From NCBI GenBank assembly GCA_013414705.1, contig CP058705.1, forward strand, positions 51,213-58,295: a stretch of DNA of 7,083 bases, in the 5' to 3' direction. Numbering within the stretch: position 1 is the first letter of the stretch; every line of letters begins with the position of its first letter. Shown here in pieces: positions 1 through 5,602 of the stretch. Below the pieces are notes generated by a model. That model did not search any database. It was not told the DNA's origin and worked only from the letters and a program-made list of their open reading frames with translations. The stretch comes from Defluviicoccus sp. GTDB taxonomy: Bacteria > Pseudomonadota > Alphaproteobacteria > Rhodospirillales > Defluviicoccaceae. The translations under genes were made by a program, and so were the position numbers.

Positions 1-947
1 GGCACCTGCGAGATCATGCGGCGGACGGCGAAGAGCAAGACCGCCGTCTGGCGCTGGCAGGAGCGGTTCATGCGGGCCGGCGTCGACGGCCTGCTGCGCG
101 ACAAGACGCGGCCGTCGCGCATTCCGCCGCTGGGCCGGGAGGTCGCCGGGCGCGTCGTCGCGCTCACCACGACCAGCGACCCGCCGGGCGAGGCGACGCA
201 CTGGACCGCCGGCGCGATGGCCAGGGCGGCCGGCATCAGCGTCTCCTCGGTGCAGCGGATCTGGCGGGCGCACGGCCTGCAGCCGCACCGGGTGCGCCGC
301 TTCAAGCTGTCGCGCGATCCCGAGTTCGTGCCGAAGCTGCGCGAGATCGTCGGCCTCTATGTCGATCCGCCGGCCCACGCGGTCGTGCTGTCGGTCGACG
401 AGAAGAGCCAGATCCAGGCGCTCGACCGCACCCAGCCCGGCCTGCCGATGAAGCCGGGGCGCCTCGGCACGATGACCCACGATTACAAGCGCAACGGCAC
501 GACGACGCTGTTTGCGGCGCTGAACGTGCTGGAGGGCACGGTGATCGGCCGCTGCATGCAGCGCCACCGGCACCAGGAGTTCATCCGCTTCCTCAACGGC
601 ATCGAGGCCGCCGTCCCGGTCGGCCGGATCGTCCACGTCATCCTCGACAACTACGGCGCCCACAAGCACGCCAAGGTGCGCGCCTGGCTCGACCGACACC
701 CCGCTTCGTCTTCCATTACACGCCGACCTCGGCGTCGTGGCTGAACGCCGTCGAGGGCTTCTTCGCCAAGCTGACCAAGCGGCGCCTGAAGCGCGGCGTC
801 TTCCGCTCGCTGGTCGAACTGCAGGCCGCCATCAACCGCTTCCTCGCCGAAACCAACGACAATCCCAAACCCTTCGTCTGGACCGCCGACCCAAACCGCA
901 TCATCGCCGCCGTCAAACGCGGGCACCAAACGTTGGATTCCATCCAC
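1..947 (+). mobile_element. IS630-family element, left copy, cut by the window edge
   Basis: This is the distal part of an IS630-family insertion sequence whose transposase reads rightward. Its right end is at 947, where the terminal sequence CCATCCAC is followed by TA (948-949), the dinucleotide that IS630 elements target and duplicate. It matches the complete copy at 3027-4172 in inverted orientation: base 1 pairs with base 3973, and no mismatch was seen in the stretches compared (first 60 bases, 481-540, and the last 300 through identical translations in several frames). The beginning of the element, including one terminal repeat, lies outside the window. Confidence 0.93.
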
Positions 948-950
948 TAG
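1..950 (+). CDS. IS630-family transposase, partial, read through a -1 frameshift
   Basis: This DDE transposase cuts and pastes the IS at TA sites. The visible part starts in the N-terminal helix-turn-helix region (CEIMRRTAKSKTAVWRWQ). The catalytic residues are Asp in VLSVDEKSQ (397-399), Asp in VILDNYGAH (646-648) and Glu in WLNAVEGFF (753-755). The last two are 35 residues apart, as expected for the family. The frame used to 702 runs out at 744, while the conserved C-terminus (RFVFHYTPTSASWLNAVEG and on) lies in the -1 frame from 702. The shift point is a CCCC run (699-702), where the proline tRNA can slip back one base. The stop TAG (948-950) is completed by bases outside the IS. The same CCCC site occurs in the right copy, so it is either programmed or was inherited by both copies. 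Confidence 0.88.
   Translation, partial: HLRDHAADGEEQDRRLALAGAVHAGRRRRPAARQDAAVAHSAAGPGGRRARRRAHHDQRPAGRGDALDRRRDGQGGRHQRLLGAADLAGARPAAAPGAPLQAVARSRVRAEAARDRRPLCRSAGPRGRAVGRREEPDPGARPHPARPADEAGAPRHDDPRLQAQRHDDAVCGAERAGGHGDRPLHAAPPAPGVHPLPQRHRGRRPGRPDRPRHPRQLRRPQARQGARLARPTPRFVFHYTPTSASWLNAVEGFFAKLTKRRLKRGVFRSLVELQAAINRFLAETNDNPKPFVWTADPNRIIAAVKRGHQTLDSIH
1..950 (+). repeat. Long inverted repeat, left arm
   Basis: This arm is the reverse complement of 3024-3973 and looked identical wherever compared. It consists of IS630 sequence plus the CTAG at the inner boundary. The near-identity implies recent duplication of the IS. The two arms surround about 2.07 kb and could recombine to invert that segment. 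The repeat continues to the left beyond the window. Confidence 0.93.
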
Positions 951-2168
951 GGTTGCTCAACGCGGCGACCGGGAATCCTATGGGACGATACGGTCTCGGC
1001 TCCAACAATCTGCTGTTCATGGCGTGCGAACTTCTATTGCTCGGCAAGGAGCCAGAAGGACTGCCGTTGCTCTTGATCGAGGAACCGGAAGCCCACCTTC
1101 ACCCGCAGCGCCAACTCCGTCTCATGGAATTCCTTCAGCAGGCCGCCGAAGGAAAGGTCGAGGACGGACCGTTCGGTACAAGTTATCCTTTCGACCCATA
1201 GCCCAAATCTCGCGTCAAAAATTCCACTTGAGAACTTGGTTCTATTGGAAGGGCATCGCGCATTTGCCCTGGCCAGAGGCGAAACACAACTGGAAGCTGG
1301 AGACTACCGGTTTCTTGAACGCTTCCTTGATGTAACGAAGGCAAACCTGTTCTTTGCACACGGTGTGCTTATTGTTGAAGGAGATGCAGAAGCAATCCTC
1401 TTGCCCACTCTCGCCAAGCTGATCGGCAATGATCTAACGGAGCACGGTGTATCGATTGTCAATGTAGGCGGTACGGGATTGCGGCGGTTCGGCCGGATTT
1501 TCCAACGAATGGATCAAGGCACCCCGAAGATAGGCGTTCCAGTCGCGTGCGTTGCCGATATGGACGTAATGCCGGACTGTGCGCCCCAAATCCTCGGTCT
1601 CGTCGAGGGCGATGACGACGAGAAATGGAAAAGCAGCAAACGCAGGTGGAAGGCTGTTCGCGACTTCGGCGACGATGCGAAGCAGCGTGAGAAGGGGTTG
1701 GACGACCAGCTTAAACGGCTGAAAGTGAACGACGGGCAGTTGGTCCGGACATTCGTTGCGGAATACTGGACCCTTGAGTACGATCTTGCTCGTTGCGGCT
1801 TAGCAGAACAGGTATATCTCGCAGCTTTACTGGCAAAGAACGACGATCCCCTGAATGAGGACAAGAAGAAGCGCGAAGATGTTATCGCAGAGGCGAGAAT
1901 CGAGTTTGCGACCCTTAAATCAGCGTCGGGTGGCAACGATGAGGCCTTGTGCTCACAGATTTTCCGGCTCTTTCACTCCAATTCCGCTTCGAAAGCCGTA
2001 GCAGCACAGTATCTCTGTGAACTGTTACCAGAATTTTGCGAGCAAGACGACATTGATGCGGCTGGGTTTCGCAAATTGCTTCCCGCCTATCTTGTGGGCG
2101 CCATCGATTATGTAACGGCGCAGCCGCCGCAACAGACCCCGGAATCTGGCTCGTCAGACGGGGGGCCA
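950..2168 (+). pseudogene. gajA: GajA-like OLD-family ATPase/TOPRIM nuclease, 5'-truncated and frameshifted
   Basis: In Gabija defence, GajA is an ATP-regulated DNA nuclease with an ABC-type ATPase domain followed by a TOPRIM domain. Only the end of the ATPase domain remains: a GLGSNN signature (992-1009) and Walker B with following His, LLLIEEPEAHLHP (about 1064-1106). Walker A and the rest of the N-terminus are absent, replaced by the IS630 end. The frame then breaks between about 1157 and 1178. Removing one T near 1172 would give continuous VQVILSTHSPNLASKIP, the normal post-Walker-B sequence, in the downstream frame. The TOPRIM domain is preserved: Glu of VEGDAE (1377-1379), NVGG (1461-1472), the DMD pair (1557-1565), and the OLD-typical EYWTLEYDLA (1761-1790). 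There is no stop before the helicase ATG at 2169. The segment is less G+C-rich than the IS sequences. OLD/TOPRIM assignment is secure. The Gabija assignment rests on the adjacent UvrD-like gene. Confidence 0.85.
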
Positions 2169-3026
2169 ATGTCTGATGCAGAGGCTTTGATCCCCGAAAT
2201 CACGGACGATGACATTGACTGGGTTTGTTCCCTTATGGGGCTCGACGCTTTTGATGAGCCCAGGCGCGCATATCTAAAGTGCCGAACGACGGTCGATGTT
2301 TCCGCTTGCCCCGGCAGCGGCAAAACGACGCTGATCGTCGCTAAGCTCGCCATCCTTGCTAAAAAATGGCCGCATCGAACAAAGGGTATATGCGTCCTGT
2401 CTCATACCAATGTGGCACGTGAGCAGATCGAGCATCGTCTTGGCCGGACAGTCGTGGGACAGAGACTTCTCTCATATCCCCATTTCATCGACACGATTCA
2501 TGGCTTCGTAAACCGGTTTCTATCTCTGCCTTGGCTTTATTCCAATGGCTACCCGTCGCCGACGATAGACGACGACGTGACCACTGCTTACAGGCGTGGA
2601 GTATTGGGTAATAAAGATTATTGGTCAGTCCAGAGCTTTCTCACAAAAAGCACAATGACTTTGACAATCTGCGAATTTGCGAACGCGATTTAAGTTTTGA
2701 TCTGCGTGGCAAGCCTTTTCCGGCTAAATCGTCAGCGCCTAGTTTTCAGAACGCCAAACGCGCGATAGAGACAGCCGCTCAGGATGGGTATTTCTGTTAC
2801 GATGAAATGTTTGTCTGGGCAAATGCCCTTCTTGAAGATCAGGAACAACTACCTGCTTGGCTCGCGCACCGCTTCCCGTTGATCATTCTTGATGAGATGC
2901 AAGATACCTTCGAGCGGCAAGCATCATTTTTGACTGCTGTTTTTCCTCGAAACTCTGACAAGATCGTTGTCCAGAGAGTCGGCGATCCCAATCAGGAAAT
3001 CTTTGACCTGCCTGACTCTGGTTCTA
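2169..3026 (+). pseudogene. gajB: GajB-like UvrD/Rep helicase, frameshifted and 3'-truncated, fused in frame to the nuclease
   Basis: GajB is the superfamily 1 helicase partner of GajA. Visible in order are an N-terminal segment starting at ATG 2169, Walker A ACPGSGKTT (2304-2330), a motif Ia-like VLSHTNVAREQ, motif II LIILDEMQDT (DEMQDT at 2891-2908) and motif III with GDPNQEIF (from 2981). The frame changes by -1 at an A5 run (2645-2649): ACA AAA AGC must be reread as AAA AAG to continue KKHNDFDNLRICERDL. The unshifted frame stops at 2693. The coding sequence then ends at CTA (3024-3026), where the right IS630 starts, so motifs IV-VI and the 2A/2B C-terminal domains are lost. The 5' end is open to the nuclease frame with a linker rich in Pro, Gly and Ser. 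ATG 2169 has a G-rich stretch upstream and could act as an internal start. Helicase identity is firm, but the remnant cannot be active. Confidence 0.85.
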
Positions 3027-3973
3027 GTGGATGGAATCCAACGTTTGGTGCCCGCGTTTGACGGCGGCGATGATGCGGTTTGGGTCGGCGGTCCAGACGA
3101 AGGGTTTGGGATTGTCGTTGGTTTCGGCGAGGAAGCGGTTGATGGCGGCCTGCAGTTCGACCAGCGAGCGGAAGACGCCGCGCTTCAGGCGCCGCTTGGT
3201 CAGCTTGGCGAAGAAGCCCTCGACGGCGTTCAGCCACGACGCCGAGGTCGGCGTGTAATGGAAGACGAAGCGGGGTGTCGGTCGAGCCAGGCGCGCACCT
3301 TGGCGTGCTTGTGGGCGCCGTAGTTGTCGAGGATGACGTGGACGATCCGGCCGACCGGGACGGCGGCCTCGATGCCGTTGAGGAAGCGGATGAACTCCTG
3401 GTGCCGGTGGCGCTGCATGCAGCGGCCGATCACCGTGCCCTCCAGCACGTTCAGCGCCGCAAACAGCGTCGTCGTGCCGTTGCGCTTGTAATCGTGGGTC
3501 ATCGTGCCGAGGCGCCCCGGCTTCATCGGCAGGCCGGGCTGGGTGCGGTCGAGCGCCTGGATCTGGCTCTTCTCGTCGACCGACAGCACGACCGCGTGGG
3601 CCGGCGGATCGACATAGAGGCCGACGATCTCGCGCAGCTTCGGCACGAACTCGGGATCGCGCGACAGCTTGAAGCGGCGCACCCGGTGCGGCTGCAGGCC
3701 GTGCGCCCGCCAGATCCGCTGCACCGAGGAGACGCTGATGCCGGCCGCCCTGGCCATCGCGCCGGCGGTCCAGTGCGTCGCCTCGCCCGGCGGGTCGCTG
3801 GTCGTGGTGAGCGCGACGACGCGCCCGGCGACCTCCCGGCCCAGCGGCGGAATGCGCGACGGCCGCGTCTTGTCGCGCAGCAGGCCGTCGACGCCGGCCC
3901 GCATGAACCGCTCCTGCCAGCGCCAGACGGCGGTCTTGCTCTTCGCCGTCCGCCGCATGATCTCGCAGGTGCC
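3024..3973 (-). repeat. Long inverted repeat, right arm
   Basis: This is the visible counterpart of 1-950, in opposite orientation. The match stops at 3973 only because the window begins there in the left copy; the true repeat probably extends to 4172. Confidence 0.93.
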
Positions 3974-4104
3974 GTGCCCTCGGCGGTCAGCAGCACGATC
4001 CGCGCTCGCCAGACGTGCTTCTGCGGGCTGTTCCGATCCGCCACCACCGCTTCCAGACGGACCCTGTCGGCAGCCGAAACCTCGACGACAATCCCATCGC
4101 GCAT
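3024..4104 (-). CDS. IS630-family transposase, right copy, needing two -1 frameshifts
   Basis: The ATG at 4104 gives MRDGIVVEVSAADRVRLEAV, the usual N-terminus of these transposases. An in-frame TTG at 4128 is a less likely start. The N-terminal frame runs to VLLTAEGT, then the conserved sequence (GTCEIMRRTAKSKT) continues in the -1 frame, with the junction within about 3972-3981. A second -1 shift occurs at GGGG on the + strand (3272-3275, CCCC on the coding strand), after which RFVFHYTPTSASWLNAVEG continues to the end. With both shifts the product is about 360 residues and has all three DDE residues. The stop TAG (3026-3024) borrows the target TA plus one flanking base. Either this IS copy is inactive, or frameshifting regulates it as in some other IS families. 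The first junction has only a weak slippery sequence and may be a one-base deletion. Confidence 0.85.
3027..3043 (+). repeat. IS630 terminal inverted repeat, transposase 3' side
   Basis: The sequence GTGGATGGAATCCAACG follows TA at 3025-3026. It pairs with 4156-4172 at 13 of 17 positions. The same end occurs at 931-947 in the left copy. Confidence 0.85.
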
Positions 4105-4155
4105 GCCCCAGACTCGCACGCGCGCCAATCACGGGGAATCCCCAACAGGATCCTC

Positions 4156-4172
4156 CGTCAGACTTCATCCAC
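4156..4172 (-). repeat. IS630 terminal inverted repeat, transposase 5' side
   Basis: Read on the - strand it is GTGGATGAAGTCTGACG, followed outward by TA at 4173-4174. The outer seven bases are identical to the other end and the mismatches further in are transitions. Confidence 0.85.
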
Positions 4173-4174
4173 TA

Positions 4175-4186
4175 GGGTCCGGACTC
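4175..4186 (+). repeat. IS427-group terminal repeat
   Basis: GGGTCCGGACTC lies three bases before the transposase stop (TGA at 4191-4189). It directly touches the TA duplicated by the neighbouring IS630 element. No partner repeat is visible at the other end. Confidence 0.75.
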
Positions 4187-4188
4187 AA

Positions 4189-4704
4189 TCAGGTCCAGTA
4201 AGCGACGATGGTGGCGATAGCGAGGGTTGAGGCATAGTTTCTGGCGAGTTTGTCGTATCGGGTGGCGACGCGCCGGAAGTCCTTCAGGCGGCAGAAGACG
4301 GCTTCGACCATCCAGCGGAACTTGTAGCGGTGTTTGTCGAACCTGATCTTGCGTTTGCGGCATCTCCGCCCCGGAATGACCGGCTTGGCCCCCTTGTTGC
4401 GGATCGCGGTGCGCAGGGTGTCGCAATCATAGCCCTTGTCGGCCAGAACGTGGCGACAGGTGTCGACCTCGGCCAGCAGGTCTTCAGCCATCGTGATATC
4501 GGAGACAGTGCCGGCAGTGACCTTGAGGACCACCGGGCGGCCGAGTGTATCGCTCAGAGCGTGGATTTTCGTGGTCTGTCCGCCTCGGGAGAGGCCGATC
4601 GCCTGAGCCTTCACCCCCTTTTCCGCCGTGGGCGCAGCGGTGCGCTTTCACATAACTGCCGTCCATGGCCACCGCCGTGGTGATCCACTGGCCCTCGACC
4701 AGCA
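4189..4704 (-). pseudogene. IS427-group transposase, N-terminally truncated
   Basis: This is the DDE transposase of an IS5-family element. The upstream frame carries the first catalytic Asp in AVAMDGSYVKAH. The downstream frame carries RGGQTTKIHAL, the second Asp in VLADKGYD and the Glu in MVEAVFCRLKDFRR, ending in AIATIVAYWT. The two frames join near 4610-4622 at AAAAGGGGG on the coding strand, where one base must be skipped to pass from HGGKG to KAQAIGLSRGG. Members of this IS group commonly encode two overlapping frames joined by frameshifting, so this shift may be normal rather than damage. The N-terminal DNA-binding part is missing because the element is broken at about 4704, so no active product is expected. 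Confidence 0.83.
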
Positions 4705-4815
4705 CTCAAGACGATCTTGCGTGCGGCCCTTTATGCAAAGCCTGCATCAGATTTACGATATGATGTGGTCTTTTTCCATGAAATGTACAAAATTCTAAGA
4801 CAGATTGGCGACTAA
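4705..4815 (+). pseudogene. C-terminal remnant of an unidentified gene
   Basis: From the IS427 break the + strand is open in one frame for 36 codons, ending with TAA at 4813-4815. The sequence reads LKTILRAALYAKP, then DVVFFHEMYKILRQIGD. Its amino acid make-up (aliphatic, aromatic and charged residues mixed) looks like a real protein tail. Its lower G+C resembles the helicase remnant and not the IS around it. It has the same strand as the helicase, so it could be that gene's 3' end, left after IS insertion and deletion. No helicase motif is present to prove this, and a downstream gene is equally possible. Confidence 0.4.
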
Positions 4816-4959
4816 AGGTACCATCTGTAGTTAATCGCCGATGATATCTCGTTGTTAAAAGCACCAAAAATATAGAGCGATGATCGCGACTGTTATGGCA
4901 ACATTAAGCACTTAGAACGCTCCCGACAGGAGGGCAAGGATCCGTAATTTCTGCGACGT

Positions 4960-5148
4960 TCACACTGTCCGCGCAATTCGTGTCCTACATTTCCGCTTCC
5001 GCCGCAGTATTCGCCAAGTCGACCAACCATGTCCCCCTTCCGGCCAGCTGAGTTGCGCAAATCTATCGCGGCCTTTGGTAAGTGTCTTCTCTGAACAGCC
5101 GATCGCGCGGCGCATCTGAGTGCTGTTATCGAGTTTCTTCATTCCCAT
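4960..5148 (-). CDS. Possible small HTH-like protein, unrecognised
   Basis: ATG at 5148 follows GGAAAGGCAGGGTG on the coding strand, an acceptable purine-rich binding site; a second ATG at 5142 is also possible. The 62-residue product begins MGMKKLDNSTQMRR. Its section AIGCSEKTLTKGRDRF has the spacing of a helix-turn-helix recognition region. The C-terminal third is Arg- and Trp-rich and less protein-like, so the ORF may be the N-terminal remnant of a longer gene or a chance frame. It is divergent from the tandem genes starting at 5339. No family is recognised. Confidence 0.22.
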   Translation of the reverse strand: MGMKKLDNSTQMRRAIGCSEKTLTKGRDRFAQLSWPEGGHGWSTWRILRRKRKCRTRIARTV

Positions 5149-5217
5149 CACCCTGCCTTTCCCCAGTCCGCCCTCGCATTCCATCCATGACGAGTAGTCG
5201 TGCACGCGCCGGTCCTT

Positions 5218-5268
5218 TGCGGGTCAATGCCCTGCCCGCGCCAGAAACCGTGTTGGGCATGACCCGCA
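5218..5268. repeat. Imperfect inverted repeat (14-bp stem, one bulged base, 22-base loop)
   Basis: GCGGGTCAATGCCC (5219-5232) pairs with GGGCATGACCCGC (5255-5267), with one unpaired A, and the flanking T5218/A5268 extends the stem. There is no T tract, so it does not look like a simple intrinsic terminator. It lies 71 bases before the start of the 5339 gene, which fits an operator or a leader-RNA hairpin. Confidence 0.6.
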
Positions 5269-5306
5269 GGTCCGCCGCGCGTGATCCCGACCGTCATCGG
5301 CTGGCA

Positions 5307-5321
5307 TAGGGCCGGCCCCTA
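5307..5321. promoter_or_regulatory. Palindrome in the leader of the 5339 gene
   Basis: TAGGGCCGGCCCCTA reads as TAGGG / CCCTA arms around CCGGC. It ends three bases before the ribosome binding site of the 5339 gene, so it could bind a repressor or fold in the leader RNA. In G+C-rich DNA such short palindromes also arise by chance. Confidence 0.35.
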
Positions 5322-5323
5322 AC

Positions 5324-5331
5324 GGAAAGGA
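5324..5331 (+). promoter_or_regulatory. Ribosome binding site for the 77-residue gene
   Basis: GGAAAGGA lies seven bases before ATG 5339 and supports that start over other candidates. Confidence 0.6.
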
Positions 5332-5338
5332 AAAGACG

Positions 5339-5572
5339 ATGACTGCAACGACGAAAGAACCCACCCGCCAGACCAGGGCGCCCTCGCACCTCATCTGGTT
5401 CGTGCCGGACCGCGAGAACGCCCCGTGGACCCGCATCGGCGCGCAGTGGCCGGTCAAGGACGGCTCGGGTTTCCGGCTGGCGCTCGACATGGTGCCCATC
5501 GGAAAAGGCTCGATCGTGGCCCTGCCGTTCGAGCAGAAATCTGACACCGGCAACCCGGAGGCGGGCGCGTGA
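5339..5572 (+). CDS. Conserved-looking small protein of unknown function (77 aa)
   Basis: The product has a flexible Thr/Arg-rich N-terminus followed by a compact core (APSHLIWFVPDREN, then WTRIGAQWPVKDGSGFRL, LDMVPIGKGSIVALPFEQ). The alternating hydrophobic pattern suggests a small beta-rich fold. There is no signal peptide or membrane segment, so it is expected in the cytoplasm. The core pattern is reminiscent of small hypothetical proteins encoded on alphaproteobacterial plasmids and integrative elements, but no named family or function can be given. The gene has a good binding site and G+C-rich third positions. It is followed after 30 bases by another small gene on the same strand, so the two are probably cotranscribed. 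Confidence 0.75.
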   Translation: MTATTKEPTRQTRAPSHLIWFVPDRENAPWTRIGAQWPVKDGSGFRLALDMVPIGKGSIVALPFEQKSDTGNPEAGA

Positions 5573-5587
5573 GCGCCCCTCTTACCG

Positions 5588-5594
5588 AAGGAGG
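5588..5594 (+). promoter_or_regulatory. Strong ribosome binding site for the 133-residue gene
   Basis: AAGGAGG, a near-perfect Shine-Dalgarno sequence, lies eight bases upstream of ATG 5603. It argues for this frame over the overlapping GTG-started frame at 5569. Confidence 0.8.
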
Positions 5595-5602
5595 ACCGCG
5601 CC

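Larger units (their letters stand above)
3027..4172 (-). mobile_element. IS630-family element, complete right copy
   Basis: This is an intact-length element of 1146 bp bounded by TA on both sides (3025-3026 and 4173-4174), as expected for IS630 target duplication. Its ends form imperfect terminal inverted repeats: 13 of the outer 17 bases match, beginning GTGGATG at both ends, and all four differences are transitions. The transposase is read leftward. The left boundary interrupts the helicase gene. The right boundary abuts the terminal repeat of an IS427-group element with only the TA between. Confidence 0.93.
4175..4704 (-). mobile_element. IS5-family (IS427-group) element, truncated
   Basis: The end GGGTCCGGACTC (4175-4186) matches the terminal repeat of IS427-group elements. 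It is preceded by CTA, which fits the group's YTAR target preference. The element is read leftward and carries the C-terminal two thirds of the transposase. Similarity to the family stops near 4702-4705. The first transposase frame lacks its N-terminus and the second terminal repeat is absent, so this is a defective fragment. Confidence 0.85.
4816..5338. other. Intergenic stretch without a convincing gene
   Basis: The first part, to about 4960, is A+T-rich with stop codons in all frames and looks like degraded or foreign DNA. The remainder returns to high G+C. It contains a weak - strand ORF (4960-5148), the inverted repeat at 5218-5268 and the palindrome at 5307-5321. Promoters for both flanking directions are expected here, but no clear -35/-10 pair was recognised. 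Confidence 0.6.

Noticed and set aside
1..4172. Active composite transposon carrying Gabija
   Set aside because: The enclosed genes are truncated at both ends and frameshifted, so it carries no working cargo. Mobility of the unit cannot be judged without the left IS end.
3275..4201. 308-codon + strand open frame antisense to the IS630 transposase
   Set aside because: Its residues follow the G+C-rich codon pattern of the opposite strand (Arg, Ala, Asp, Val runs), and the transposase on the - strand has clear DDE motifs.
4807..4839. GGCGA...TCGCC hairpin in the A+T-rich stretch
   Set aside because: Only five contiguous pairs and a bulged interior, with no T tract, so it is not distinguishable from chance.
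5253..5259. GTTGGGC, which fits the integron attC core GTTRRRY
   Set aside because: It lies in the middle of a hairpin region and not at a stem end, there is no matching RYYYAAC partner and no integrase or cassette array.
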